Shown here in pieces: positions 12,683-26,192 of a stretch of DNA of 64,000 nt (position 1 is its first letter; every line of letters begins with the position of its first letter). Source of the stretch: Corynespora cassiicola (Eukaryota > Ascomycota > Dothideomycetes > Pleosporales > Corynesporascaceae). Made by a program: the position numbers and the translations under genes. The DNA is taken from the NCBI GenBank assembly GCA_022059125.1, contig JAEUWY010000005.1, positions 3,782,001 through 3,846,000 of the forward strand, given 5' to 3'. Below the pieces are notes generated by a model. That model ran no database searches and was not told the origin of the DNA. It saw only the letters and a program-made list of their open reading frames with translations.

Positions 12683-15600
12683 CAGAGAGGTGACATTAAA
12701 AAAGAGTAATCGAAAAAATAGTACTTTTTAAACTTCTATAACTTTTTAACTAGACTAGCTATTAAAAAAAGAAAATAAAGTTATATAGAGATTTTTCTAG
12801 TCTTTTAAAGTAACTAAAAGAAAAAAATATTTATATAATAAAAATAGGCTTAACGTGTTTAGTAAGTAAGTAAAATAAATAAATAAATAAAATAGCTCTA
12901 CCGCGCGTCGCGTATAAGCAACCTTTAACTATAATAATATAATATATTTTTATTTTTTTAGTCTATAAAAAAAAGCAGACTTACTTTAGCTATTAAAGTA
13001 TATAATTTAGATTTATTTAAAATTCTCTATTAAGTAGTTTAATTATATAATATATTTTACGCAACTTTTACACGCTACTATTATAACACTTATTTAAAAT
13101 ATAATTTTTATCTAGTAACGTATAAACTTACAGCTACTAAAAAAATTATTTTTTTAGTATATTTTTAACTTTATTGCGTAAAAATTTTCTTTTTAAATTT
13201 TAGTTATATAAAAAATTATTAATTTTATTCTCTAAACGCGCGATAATTTTTAACTCTAAATTATTAGCTAAAAATAAATTAAATTTTTTATTAATTGTTA
13301 AAAAATACTTTATATAATTTATAATTATCAGTATTACTACTAGTAAGTAGTATATAAAAATTCTACTATTATCTAAACGTAGTTTAACTTTGTACAAAAT
13401 ATAATTATAAAATATAAAATACTTAAAAATAATATATATAACTTTAATAAAACTAGCTTTTAAATAAATATTATTATAATTTTAAAAGTTATTATAAAAG
13501 CAGAACAGAAAAGTTATATAAAAACTATTTAGCCTAAAAACTATAAATAAATTACTGTTATATATAAAGTTAACGCTTAAAAGTAAAAAATTTTATTTTT
13601 TATTATTTTTACAGCAAAGTTTTACTAAGTAATCTAGTATATAAACTATAATTTACTATATAACTAAGTAATAACAGTTAGTAAAAACAGCTAGATAAAT
13701 AATTAAATTAGTTATAAATAGATATAATACTTTAATAGGCATATAAAAGCTCGTATAAAAAAAATACGCTTTTTTATTATAAATAAATATAAAAACTACT
13801 ATTTTAGTTAGTTTAAAAAGTTCTGTAAACAAAACAGTATTTCTATTTTTTATTTACTTTTTTATTTGTTTTAGCTGCTAAATATAAGCTGTTTTAGTTT
13901 TTTAAAAACGTTATATAGTAAAAAAGTTAAAAAAAAATAAAACTTAGTATAAACTATATTAACGTTATAAAAAAAAAGTTTTTTAAAGTATACTATGTAG
14001 CGTATATAGCAGCTATTATAATAAAAAAATTTAAAGTAGTTTTTAAAATACTAAGCTAGTTCTATATAATTTAGAATAAATTTTTTAGTATTTAAATTCT
14101 ATTATATAAACGCTAAGTTTTATATAAACAGAAAAGTTTAAATAGAAGTTAAAAATACTTTACTCTTTTATTAAAATAAAACGTTAAATAAAATATATTT
14201 AAAAGTAATAAAAATTTTATATAATTTTTTTTTAGTTATTAATAGATCGCGTATTTAAACAGTTATTAAAAAACTTTAAAAAAGTTATATATAAAAAAGT
14301 AATTTTTAAAATTAAAAATACTGCGCTTTAAGCTAAAAACGTATATTAAAAATATAAAAAAACAGTATATTATATAACTATAACAGAAAAAAATATATTA
14401 ACTATTTAAAAAAACTAAAAAACAGTATAAAATAATATAGTAGTAAAGTAAATATAGAAAAAAGTTTTACAGAGTAAAGTTTATATAGTATATATTTAAC
14501 TTTAAAAGCGTGCACTATCTAAGTATAGTATATATTAGTTATTTAAATATACTATTTATACGTGTAAAAAGCGCGTAAAATCTTAATAGTAATTTTATTA
14601 ACTTTTATTTTTTATTTTATAATTTATTAGAGCTGTTTATATACGCGACGCGCAGTAAAGCTGTTTTACTTACTTATTTATTTTATTTACTTACTAAATA
14701 CGTTAAAAGTTAAAAAAAAAGTAGACTAAAAAAAGCAAAATTAATAGCTAATTTATTTTTTATTAACAAAATTTTTTAAACTTTTTATTTTACGCTAACT
14801 ATATTTAGTTTAACGTATTTTACTTAAGTAAAACTAAAGCTAGGAATTTAATTTAATATTAAAAAAATAAAGTTTAAAAAATAAAGTTTTACTTATATAA
14901 GCACTGATTATATAATAATAAACTAGTAAAATTAGTATATAAATAAATGTTTCAGAAATAGAAATCTGAATTTTTTTTTTCTGAACACAGATAAGATAGA
15001 ACTTTAATTCTTAATATTTAAAAAAAAAGTTAATTTTTTATATAAAACTAATACATCTATTATAACTATTTCTAATATATTAAATAAAAATAAAAAAAGT
15101 ATTTATAATACTATATAACGTATTAAAAAAAAAAAATTTATTTAATAGTATATAAAAGATAGAAATTAGAATAAAATAAAGCTATTAAAAAAAGATAAAA
15201 AAATTATCAAAAGATATTTAATTAAAAGCTATAAAAAAACAAAAAAAAGAATATTATTAGAAAATAATATAAAAATATTTAAAAAAAGCTTATAAAGATA
15301 TTTAAAAAAAAATTATAATACAAATATTAGTACTAAAAAGTTGTATTTAAATAAAAAAAAAGTTAAAAAAAAATTAAAACACACAAAAAATCAATTTTGA
15401 AATTTAGAAAATATAAATTTAAATAAAATTATATTTTCTGATAAGTTAGTAATAGAAAAAGGCCTTAGTTCTAAGCAGAAATATATAAGAAAAAAAAAAG
15501 ATAAAAGAGTAGAAGCTAAATTAGTTTTTATAAAATCAAATTATAAGTACAAAAAAAATTAAAAAAATCAAAATTAATAAAACGTAATTATATTTTTTTA

Positions 15601-16651
15601 ATTTAATTACTTTTTTTAAAAAATTAGTACTAATTAAATTATAGCTTAAAATATTGTTATATCAGTATAGAGAGCAATTTAGATAAAAAAGAAATCAGAA
15701 TTTGTGTTTATTAAAACATCTAATTCTAAAAATAACTTTAATAATACAGATTATATTTAAAAAGTATTAAAACCTATTATTAAAAAACAATTAAAATCTA
15801 GTTAGTTTATATACCTTTTTTTTATTTTTTTATTAAATTTATTGTTTAATTAAATATATTTAATTAAATATCAAATTATAAAATTAATATAAATACTAAT
15901 TAGTTTATAGACTAGAAATTTTAACAAGATAATTCAAAAATTTATACAGCTAAACTAGTTTTAAAATAGTTTAAAAGAGATAAAATTAAATTATTTAAAC
16001 ATCTAGCTTAAAGCCTAAACTTAGCACCTATAGAAAACGTCTGGGCTATATTAAAAAATAATTTAAAAAAATTAAATCCTAATTTATTAGGCAAAAATAA
16101 TAATAAAAAAAATAATACTTTATTTATAAACGCTATAAATAAAAAATAGAATTTAATCCCGCAAAAAATAATAGATTATTATTTATTATTTTTGTCTAGA
16201 CTTTAGAAGGCAGTTATTAAAGCTAAAGAGTATTCTATAAAATATTAATAATTCAATTAATTATTAATATATTTATATAGTTTAATTTTATTTTATTTTT
16301 TTCTATTATTATTGTTATTATTTTTTAGATAAAAAAGCTTAAATAAAAATTTGTTTATTAATATATATATATATATAGTATACAAGTTTATTATAAATAA
16401 ATAAAAAAATTAAATTCCACGCTAGATAAAAAATAAATCAGCACTTAATTTTGTCTTTTTTTTTACCTCTATTTTAAATTTATTTTTAACTCTAGAACTA
16501 TAATACAAATTTTTATTTTTCAAATTTAATACAAAAAAGTAATTAAATCTCTATTAAGCCGATTTTTTTTAATAACTAGTTTAATAAGAAAGTTATTTAA
16601 GCTTAAAAACTGCTATCTTTTTAAACAAGTTTTTTTTATATTACCCTACTG
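12683..16651 (+). mobile_element. RIP-degraded Tc1-like element carrying a nested insertion
   Basis: The left terminus is CAGAGAGGTGACATTAAA after TA. The right terminus is TATTACCCTACTG before TA. Between 12853 and 14703 a different TA-flanked transposon is inserted. The remaining sequence follows the Tc1-like transposase. A RIP-altered ATG region lies near 14950, and a degraded but recognisable C-terminal DD34E half occupies about 15915-16250. Stops occur throughout. Confidence 0.7.
12853..14703. mobile_element. 1.85-kb TA-flanked DNA transposon with long inverted repeats (pogo/Fot1-like?)
   Basis: The ends form inverted repeats of about 60 bp. The left starts ACGTGTTTAGTAAGTAAG and includes CCGCGCGTCGCGTATA; the right is its reverse complement with a few transitions. 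TA flanks both sides (12851-12852 and 14704-14705), and removing the element plus one TA restores the Tc1-like host sequence seen at 54.98-55.02 kb. Length, TA duplication and long terminal repeats suit fungal pogo/Fot1-type Tc1-mariner elements, but the interior is too RIP-damaged to see a transposase, so the class is inference. A second, truncated copy lies at 53789-54775. Confidence 0.75.
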
Positions 16652-16653
16652 TA

Positions 16654-16731
16654 TATAGTTTGATTTTTTAAATCTTTTTTTCTATTGTTATCTCTCTTTA
16701 TTTCTAGATAAAAAAATTATACTAAAAATTT

Positions 16732-16762
<31 letters not shown>

Positions 16763-17021
16763 AAACATTATAATAATTAAATAAAAATTAAAAATTCAAC
16801 TCTAGAAAAAAAAATCAGCTTTTAAATTTGTATTTTTTTATACTACACTTTTACTTACAATTATTAAACTATAAATATTATATAAGCTACTTTTTTTAGA
16901 CTAATATAAAACCTGTGAATTTCTTTAAAATAAATTTTTATTTTTTAATAGCTAGTCTAGTTATAAATTTAAATTAGTTTAAAAAGTACAACCTTTTTTT
17001 AGTTTTTTTTTAATATGATTT
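16654..17021 (+). mobile_element. Tc1-like 3'-end fragment
   Basis: After the right terminus at 16651 the sequence matches a Tc1-like 3' untranslated region again, including an AT microsatellite at about 16733-16755 and the subterminal region seen at 26100-26170. It ends inside the terminal repeat, where gypsy element E2 begins. Confidence 0.55.
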
Positions 17022-17390
17022 TATTAAAGCTGTGCTACAGGCTATAAGCAAGACTAAAAAATAAGTAGCTGCTTAAATTAATTTTTAAAAATAAGTACTA
17101 GTAAAGTTATATAAGTAGAATAATATATAATATACTGTACAGGTTTTCGTGTTAGCAATAAAGCATAATAAGTTAATAGTTAATTCTAAATAATAGATTT
17201 ACTAACAAAGTAAATATAATTATAAAGTATAATTATGTAGACTATATATATGTGCCTAAGGCTTCTATTTAGTACTGCTTAGTTACTTAGTACTACTAAA
17301 TAAACTAATTAATTAAATACGTTACGTAACCAGCTATAGCAGTACAACTCTATCAGCTCTATTATTAGTTTATATTTATAGTTTATAATA
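17022..17390 (-). repeat. 3' LTR of element E2
   Basis: It aligns along its whole length with the reverse complement of the intact 370-bp LTR, including the GCAGTACTGAGCA-type direct repeats in U3, with RIP-type substitutions. It ends TTATAATA, the mutated TGTTAT terminus. Confidence 0.85.
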
Positions 17391-17431
17391 CTATTTTCTT
17401 TTTAGCTTAGTTTAGTTTTTTAAGCTAATAT

Positions 17432-18043
17432 ATAACGCGCAGGTTTTTTTTATTACTACTTACTTTTATAATAATATTTAAAATACTAACAGTTTTTAGT
17501 ACCGTCTGCTGTTATTGCTTAGCTAATTTTATTAAAATTATAGAAAAAGTTATAGTTTAAAAGTATTTAACTTATATAAAGTATAAATAAGTGTATAAAA
17601 TACATATTTATTTTAAAAAGTATAGTAAGTATCTATATTACAGGTAGCAGTGTAATATTTATATTACTTAGTTTAAGTTCTAGTATTTTGCTAAAAAGAA
17701 AAAAAAATTATAATAATAAATAAAAAAATTACGTAAAGCGCAGAATATAGCTATAAAAATATATAAAAAAGTTTTAAAGAACTTGCAGATAGCGAAAACT
17801 AAAAAAAAACAGCTTTATTAATAAATAGACTTACTTAATTATTGTGCGGAGAAAGCTATATTAGTAGAAAAATAAAATTTAAAAAAGTAAAAGTAGTAGA
17901 AACGCGAAGCGTTATTTAAAGTTTTTACTTTTAACAGTTTTTTTAAAAATTTTACTTTTAATTTTTTTCTAAGCACTTAGAGCGCTATTAAAAGTTTTTT
18001 TAATAACTTTTAGAAAGTACCTGTGTCGTCTGCTAGTCTTTAA
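17432..18043 (+). pseudogene. RIP-degraded copy of the antisense Zn2Cys6-type gene
   Basis: This region is collinear with the antisense frame at 44503-45114 of the intact element. Blocks such as CCGTCTGCTGTTATTGCTTA and AAGCGCAGAATATAGC match almost exactly apart from transitions. The start codon reads ATA instead of ATG, and several cysteine and glutamine codons are changed or are stops. It shows the antisense gene was already part of the family before this copy was mutated. Confidence 0.75.
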
Positions 18044-21000
18044 GTATTTAGTTATATATAATATATTACTTTTTTTAGATATATTTTTTTTTAATTACTT
18101 TTATGTAGTAGTAGAAATAATTTTATTTTTAGTTTTTTTTAAGTAGTCGCTAACAGTTCTTTAGATTTTGTTTTAGTTTCTAAGTATTTTCTAAATCTAA
18201 ATATTTTTTTTATTTAACTAACTATTTTTATATAAAATAAATATTATAAAATTTATTTTATTTTATTTTGCGGTAGCCTACTAGCGCTTCTACTTTAAAT
18301 TTAACTTTTTTTTCTGTTTTATAATAAAAGTATTTTTAAACTAGTGTTTTAGCGCCAGCAAGTTCTAATAGTAATATATAAAATACTAGATATATTTTAG
18401 TATTAGCAGAGAGTTAGAGTTTATAGTTAACTAGTCTCTTTTATTCTAGAATTAAAAATAGTCCGACTTTAATATAATCTAATTTTTTACTTAGTTATAT
18501 TATTTAAAAGTTTTTCGTAAAAAAATATATTTTATTTATTTTTTTTAGCTAAAGTACTATTTTTTATTTTTAGTTAGTATAAAAAATAGTTTTACGTTAT
18601 GCTGTTTTAATATTCTTCTATAATTATTTATAAAGTTTTTATAATTTTTCTAATTTATTTATTACTTAACTTATAACTAGCTTAATTTATTCTTTTTTAA
18701 TTTTTAGTAATAAAAAATTTAAGTATATTCTGTATAATACGTAATAAAAAAATTATTTTATTATTACTAATTTTTTATTATTAAATACAAGTTGTGCTAT
18801 AGGTAGTAGTAATATCTAATTATTTTATTTTTAGTTACTATATATCTGTAGATATATTTTTATAGTTTAGTTTATTTTTTCTGTTTAACTGTCTGTCTGT
18901 AGGTAGTATACTATTAATAATTTTTTTTTAATTTTAATAGCTAATATTAGTATTATTTAGTAGTTTAATATAAAAAGTTTGTTTCTGTTACTAATAATTA
19001 ATTAAAATAATCTGTAATATCTAATTACGCGATTTAAAATAATCTATACTAATTTTAGCGTAGTATAATTATTTTCAAATAGAATTATTTTTATATATTT
19101 TATAAATCTGTCTACAACTACTAAAATAGTATTTTAAAATACTTTAAAAACTAGATTATAAAACGTTAGTAGTTTAGTAACAAAATTTATAGTAATATCT
19201 GTTTAAAGTTTATTTAATATTTTTATAGTTTATAGTTTTTTATATTAAGCGTATATACTGTACTTATTTTTCTAACATATTATATATTTTTTAATAAACT
19301 TTATTACTTTGCTTTTTAATCTAGAAATATCGTATATTTATTATATTAGTTTAATTATTTATTTAATATTTAGATATCTGTGTAACAGATTTTTATAATA
19401 CTACTAAATAATAGTTTAGTAAAGTTTTTCTAGTATTTATTAATATATTATTATAATAAAATTAATGCTGCGTGCTGGTTTTAAAGTACCATCTAGCGTT
19501 TACTTAAAAATAGTAGCTTTATTTATTAATTTAGTTTCTGTAATATCTGTTTTTTAACTTAAAATATCTACTTTTTTATTTTTTTTATCTAGTATATAGA
19601 TAATTTTAAATTTATACTATTTTAGTTTTTTACTTTATCTAGTATATTATCAGTCTAATAGTTTAGTTATTATAAATATTATTAAGTTCTTGTAGTTTAA
19701 GTATACTGTAAGTTTTAAATAACTTTTTATATAAATTTTTTAATACTTAAAAAAGTTTATAATAGTAAGTAATTTTTTATTATAAATATTATAGTTTTCT
19801 TTAGCTCCGCTAGATTTTTTTAAATAGTAGATAATTAAGTGCTATTTACTTTTTTTTTTTAACTAATATATATTTTTATTACTAGGTTTAATGCGTCTGT
19901 TTCTATACGTAAAAATTTTCTACTAATAAAAAATATAAAAACTAGTAGTAATATGCTTACTTTTTTAAGTGTTTTAAAAACTTATTATTAGTCTGTATTT
20001 TACTTAAATAGTATATTTTTTTTTATTAGTTTAGTAAGTAATAGTGCTTTTTTTAAGTAGTAATTAATAAACTACCTGTTAAAGTTACAGAATTCTAAAA
20101 AAAATTATATATTTTTAACGTTTTTTAGCGTTAGCTAGTTTTTAACTACTTTAATTTTTTTTAAACTAATTTTAACTTTATATTTTTCTATAATATATTT
20201 TAAAAATTTAACTTTTTTTTTATAGAATTTATATTTTTCTGGTTTAAGTTGTAGCTTTACTTTTCCTAAATATTCTAATACTATTTATATATACTAGACG
20301 TGTTTTTTAAAGTTCTTAAAAAAAACTAAAATATTATCTAAATATATAATAATAAATATATCTAAATATACTTTTAATATATTATTAATAAGTGTCTGAT
20401 ATATCGCAGGTGCGTTAGTAAAACTAAATAGTATTATAAAATATTTATAGTACTTATACTGCGTTTAGAATACTGTTTTTTATTTTTTACTTTTTTTTAT
20501 ATGTATTAAGTTGTACGCGCCTCGGAAATCTAAAACTATAAATATTTATATTTTAAATAGTTTATTTCTAAGCTCTTAAATATTTAGTAGTAGATATCTA
20601 TTTTTAATTATAATATTATTAAATTTTCTAAAATTTATATATAACTGTAGAAATCTATTTTTCTTAAAAATAAAAATAATTAAATATTCTGCCTTTAACG
20701 TGGATTTACGTATAAATTTATTTTTAAAATTTTTATTAAAGTATACTTATAATAATATAAGTTTTTTTTTTATTAAACTATAAATAGACTTAAAAATTAG
20801 ATACTTTTTTTTCTAAAAAGCTATTTTATAGTTTTAGAGCTAATACTTAAATAACGCTTTATTATCTACTTTTTTTTAAAAAAATAGTTTTTATTTACTA
20901 TATTTTTTAGAGATTTTAGAAATTACGCAAGTTATTTCTAAAACTTTTATTTTTTTATTTAGTAGCTTTTTATTAAATTTAGTAGAATTAACTTTTTTTT

Positions 21001-21483
21001 TTTAAAGTGTTTTATTTAATTTTTTGCTGCTTATATTATTTAGCGTAATTTTATTTACTATTAAATACTGCTAATATATAGGTTCTAATATAATAGCGTA
21101 ATTACATCTTATAAATAAAAGCTTTTTTTTTGCCTAGTTAATATATAAGTTATACTTTTTAAACTATAGAAGTTTTAAAATAATGTTATAAATAGCCGTG
21201 TCTATAATATTAAAAAAAATTTTTTTTTAATATTTTTAGATATTTATAATAGTCGTAGCTTTTTAATCTATTAATACTTTTTTTAGTATTTTTTTTCCAG
21301 TTGCTATATAGAAAAAATAAAATTACTTATAAGTATATATTTTTATTTTATTACGCTTTATAGTTTGCTGTAAAAAATAGTTACGCTAAACTTCTATATC
21401 TAATAATACTTTTATCTAATATTTATTAAGCTTAATAAGTAGTTTAATTAAGTTTTCTAAGTTAGTAGCGTATAATACTTTAG

Positions 21484-21852
21484 TATTATAAGCTATAAAT
21501 ATAGGCTAATAACAGAGCCGACAGAGTTGTACTGCTATAGCTGGTTACGTAATATACTTAGTTAATTAGTCTGCTTAGCAGTACTAAGTAACTAAGCAGT
21601 ACTAAGCAAAAGCCTTAGATATATATATATAGTCTGTATAATTATACTTTATAATTATATTTACCTTATTAGCAAATTTATTATTTAGAATTAACTATTA
21701 ATTTATTATGCTCTATCGCTAATACAGAGACTTATATAATATATTATATATCGTTTTACTTACGTAACTTTACTAGTATTTATTTCTAAAAATTAATCTA
21801 AGCAGCTATTTGCTTTCTAGCCTCGCTTATAGCCTGTAGCACAGCTTTGACA
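21484..21852 (+). repeat. Solo LTR inside element E2
   Basis: This 369-bp forward LTR of the 370-bp type carries RIP-type changes and has no internal region beside it. Flanks are TTTAG (21479-21483) and TTTAA (21853-21857), a 5-bp duplication differing by one G-to-A. The E2 sequence is continuous across it. It is a typical product of recombination between the two LTRs of a lost element. Confidence 0.82.
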
Positions 21853-23830
21853 TTTAAATCTATTTTAAGCGCTAGGTATTATTTTAAAAAAAATTTATTA
21901 CTAAATCTATATAAGCGTTTTTTATTTTAGTAACGTTTATAATTTTTATATAAGCAGATTTACTAAAGATCTTGCGTATATTTTTTATTAACTAGTATAT
22001 TTATTATAAGTTTTTTGTTTTTATTTATTTTAGAAAAATGTTATACTTATTATTTATTTTATAGATAAGTATTATATATATGTGTTTTGCAGTTAAACCA
22101 CTATTATATATATTTATATAGTTTTTTTAAAAACTATTTTACTGCTACTTTATTTAAATAGTAAATCTAGTATTAGTTTTCTCTGCAGAATGTTTATAAG
22201 TAGCTTATATACTTTAAATTTTTTAAGTTTAAGTAGTATTACAGTTTTTACGTATTTCAGCTTTATAAAAAGTTTAAAACTGTATTTAGTTTACTGTTAA
22301 AGTCTAATAAAACTTTTAGTCTAATTTCTAAATTTTTTTAGTTAACTTATTTCTATATTTTAAAACTATATTATTATCGGCGTTCTTTAGAGTCTTAGTT
22401 TTTTTTATTTAAATTATAGTATTTTTTTAACTGTTTACGCGTTACAGGTAATTTTTTCTATTATACAGGCGTTTTTATTAAATTTTTTTTATTTTTTTTA
22501 TAAGTTTTTACTAGTTTTTGTTTTTGTGTAAAGTTTTTATTAACTTTAAATCTAGTAAGTTTAGGTAGTATACTGCTATTACTGTTTTATTTAAACTTAT
22601 AACTAGCGTTATTTAGATAGTTTTTGTTATTATATATATTATAAAAAGCTTTTTTTTCTTTAAAGCTAGGTTTTTTAAATTTAACTTTTTTAAAAACACT
22701 TCTAGGCTCTGTTTAAGTACCTTTATTTTAATACTAAATATAATTAAAAAATTTTTTTATTTTTCTGTTTTACAGTGGTTCGCTGTTAAAAATAAATTCT
22801 ATTTTATAAAATTTTTTTATAATAACTTTTTATTTATTATCTGCGTCGGATTTATTATTTAAAATAGTTTATAATATATTTAGCTGTTAAATAACTTTAT
22901 TTTTTAATTAACAGTTTTTTATAATATAGTCTGTTTTTCCACACGCGTAGCAAATTATAACTTTATTTTTAAACTTATTATTTTTTTTTATTACTTTTTT
23001 ATCTCGCTTTCTAAATATTACTAAAAACTATTAGTTTATTACTATAGATGTTACGAGTAAAATGCGTTACTTTATATTTAACTCGTTTACTAGTATTAGC
23101 GTTATAATACTTTTTACTATAGCTTAGTTTAGTACGTTATTAGTATTATAAGTTTTAGTTTTAGTATAATTCTATACGCAGTTTATACAGTTTTTAATTA
23201 ATATTAATAAACTTATTTATAAGTTATTTAAGCGTGTTAAGCTAAGCTCTAAAACGTATAAGTTTTTTTTAATATTAAACTTAAGTTTTTAGTAGTATAT
23301 TATTATAAGTATTTTATTATTTTATTTAGTAAAAATTAATAGTTACTAAAATTTGTTAGCGTAGTTAGCAGCTAAAACCTATTATTTAAAATATTAAATA
23401 TTTTATTTAGTAATTGTATTTTTATTAGCAATTCTAAAAACTTATTTAATTTTTTTTTTAAATTTATTAAAGTTTTCTATTTATTTATTAACGTCGTCGT
23501 TAGCTTCGCCGTTTTTATACTTAATAAAAACTAGTTTAATCTATTAAAGTATTTTATTTTTTATATACGTGGCTGCAAATATAACGCGTTTTTTTTTTTA
23601 ATATTTCTATTTTAAAAGTTAAAAAACAAGTTAAGCTGTAAGAGCTAGTTTTTAAACTTACTTTATTCTTTATAATAGAAATTAGATATTACTACTTTAA
23701 TAAAATTATTATCTGCTGTATTAAGTTATATAATTATACTAGTAGTAGCTTTAGTACTAACAGTACTATTAGTTAGAGTTAAAAGTACGCGTAATTTTAA
23801 AATAGTACTTATTTTAAAAAATATTTATAA

Positions 23831-24059
23831 TATTAAAGCTGTGCTAGAGACTATAAGTAAAGCTAGAAAATAAATAGCTGCTTAAATTAATTTTTAGAAA
23901 TAAATACTAGTAAAGTTACGTAAATAGAATAATATATAATATACTATATAAGTTTTTATATTAGCAATAGAGCATAATAAATTAATAGTTAATTCTAAAT
24001 AATAGATTTGCTAATAAAGTAAACATAATTATAAAGTATAATTATGTAGACTATATATA
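23831..24059 (-). repeat. 5' LTR of element E2, truncated
   Basis: The first 229 bp of the reverse-oriented LTR (TATTAAAGCTGTGC onwards) end at the LTR's own TATATATA stretch, where the Tc1-like terminus CAGTAGGGTGACACG begins. The rest of the LTR is not found on the other side of the Tc1-like element. Confidence 0.75.
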
Positions 24060-26190
24060 CAGTAGGGTGACACGAAAAAAACTCCCTCTAAAAAATAGCA
24101 ATTTTTAAACATTAATAACTTTTTAAGTAGACTAGCTATTAAAATAAAAAAAAATTAATTTAATAGAGATTTATTGAGATTTTAATATAAAAATTAAAAG
24201 TTTAGAATTTGTATTAAAGTTTTAAGGTTAGAATTAAGCTTAAAGTAAGAGTAAAAAAAAATGTAAAATTAAGTGCTTAATTATTTTTTATTAACAAAAA
24301 TATTTTAACTTTTTTTTTTACTCTAGCTATATTAGATTTAGTTTATATTACGTAAGCAAAAAACTGGAGCTATAATTTTATATTTAAAGTATAAAAAATT
24401 AAAGTTTAAAAAATAAAGTTTCGATAATGTAAGCATTATTATATAATAATAAGCTAGTTAAATTAGTATATAAATTAATATTTTAAAAATTTAAATCTAA
24501 ATCTTTATTTTCTCTGAATAAATATAAGATAGAACCTCAATTTTCAGACTACGAAGAAAAAGTTAATCTTTTATATAAAACTAATACACCTATTATAACT
24601 ATTTCTAATATATTAAATAAATCTAAAAATAGTATATATTATACTATAAAACGAATTAATAAAAAATATAAATTATTTAATAGTTTAAATAAGGCTAATA
24701 AAGAAGAAAAAAGTAAGCTTTCTAAAAGAGATAAAAGAATTATTAATAGGGATTTAATTAAAAGCCCTAAAAAAACAAATAAAAGAATATTATTTAAAAA
24801 TAATATAAAAGTATCTAAAAGAAGCTTACAAAGATATTTAAAAGAAGAAAATTATAGTATAAAAATTAGTACTAAAAAGCCTTATTTAAATAAAAAAAAA
24901 GCTGAAATAAGATTAAAATATGCAAAAAAACATTTAAAAAATATAAAAAATATATATTTAAAAAAAGTTATATTTTCTGATGAGTTAACAATAGAAAGAG
25001 GTCTAGGTTCTAGACAGGAATATATTAGAAAAAAGAGAAATAAGGGTATAGGGGCTGAATTAGCTTCTATAAAATCAAATTGTAAGTAAAAAAAAAAATT
25101 AAAAAAATTAAAATTAATTAAAAATTAATTATAATTTTTTAATTTAATTACTTTTTTAAAAAAATTAATACTAATTAAATTATAGCTCGAGATATTGTTA
25201 TATCAGTATAGGGAGCTATTTGGATAGGAGGAAGATCAGAATTAGTGTTTATTAAAACACCTAATTCTAAAAATAACTTTAATAATACGGATTATATACA
25301 AAAAGTATTAAAACCTATTATTAAAAAACAAATAAAACCCGGTTAGTTTATATACCTTTTTTTTATTTTTTTATTAAATTTATTATTTAATTAAATTTAT
25401 TTAATTAAATATTAAATTATAAAATTAATATAAATACTAATTAGTTTATAGACTGGAAATTTCAACAAGATAATTCAAAAATTCATACAGCTAAACCAGT
25501 TTTAAAATGGTTTAGAAGAAATAAAATTGAATTATTTGAACATCCAGCTTATAGCCCAGACTTAGCACCTATAGAAAATATCTGGGCTATATTAAAAAAT
25601 AATTTAAAAAAATTAAATCCTAATTTATTAGGTAAAAAAAATAATAAAAAAGATAATACTTTATTTATAAACGCTATAAATAAAGAATGGAATTTAATTC
25701 CACAAAAAATAATAGATAATTATATATTATCTTTACCTAGACGTTGGGAGGCAGTTAATAAAGCTAACGGGTATTATACAAAATATTAATAATTTAATTA
25801 ATTATTAATATATTTATATAATTTAATTTTTGAAAAAAAAAATTCTACTATTAAATCTTTTTTTAAAAAAATAAAAAAGATATTTTTAAAAAAAGATCAC
25901 AAGTATATACTGTATACAACTTTAAAATAATAAAATAAAAAATAAAAATTTTACGCTAGAAAAAAAATAAATCAGCTTTTAAGTTTGCATTTTTTTTTAC
26001 TATACTTTTACTTTAAATTTCTAAGTAATAAATATTATATAAGCTATGTATTTTTTTTATTACAAAATTAAAACCTCTAAATCTCTTTAAAATTAATTTT
26101 CTTTTATTTTAATAGCTGGTCTAGTTACAGAGTTATACTAGTTTAAAAAGTATAACTTTTTTTTGGTTTTTTTTTAATGTCACCCCTCTG
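24060..26190 (+). mobile_element. Tc1-like DD34E element, best-preserved copy
   Basis: The 2.13-kb element runs from CAGTAGGGTGACACG to TGTCACCCCTCTG with TA on both sides. The two ends belong to slightly different subtypes: the left resembles the right terminus at 16651, and the right resembles the left terminus at 11339. The left-hand host LTR does not resume on the right. The copy may therefore be a recombinant of two Tc1-like elements. It holds a transposase gene damaged by only a few changes. Confidence 0.8.
24478..25789 (+). pseudogene. Tc1-like transposase, broken by RIP-type changes
   Basis: Three exons can be followed: 24478-25081, 25186-25341 and 25452-25789, with GT...TAG introns of 104 and 110 nt (GTAAGT and GTTAGT donors, ACTAAT branch-like sequences). 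The N-terminal part has a helix-turn-helix-like region. The catalytic triad is visible as SDE, QQDNS and SPDLAPIEN, with 34 residues between the second Asp and the Glu, so DD34E of the Tc1 group. Damage: the start reads ATA where ATG is expected, a stop lies at codon 3, and a tryptophan-like position is TAG. All of these are explained by C-to-T or G-to-A. The enzyme would cut and paste its element at TA sites; this copy is presumably inactive. Confidence 0.75.
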
Positions 26191-26192
26191 TA

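Larger units (their letters stand above)
17022..24059 (-). mobile_element. RIP-degraded Ty3/gypsy element E2 (same family as the intact copy)
   Basis: This reverse-oriented element has a left LTR (17022-17390) of the same 370-bp type as the intact element, followed by the degraded polypurine tract and the antisense-gene region. Its pol and gag follow, with the zinc-knuckle remnant near 22930. The right LTR is cut after 229 bp by the Tc1-like element at 24060. A solo LTR of the same family is inserted at 21484-21852. Transitions and stop codons are pervasive. Confidence 0.88.

Noticed and set aside
13200..13397. 65-codon reverse frame inside the 1.85-kb transposon
   Set aside because: Low-complexity I/L/N/K sequence in RIP-mutated DNA; no transposase motif can be defended.
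12851..14705. TTAA target duplication (piggyBac-like) for the 1.85-kb transposon
   Set aside because: TTAA fits this copy, but the second copy is flanked by ATA rather than TTAA; a TA duplication fits both.
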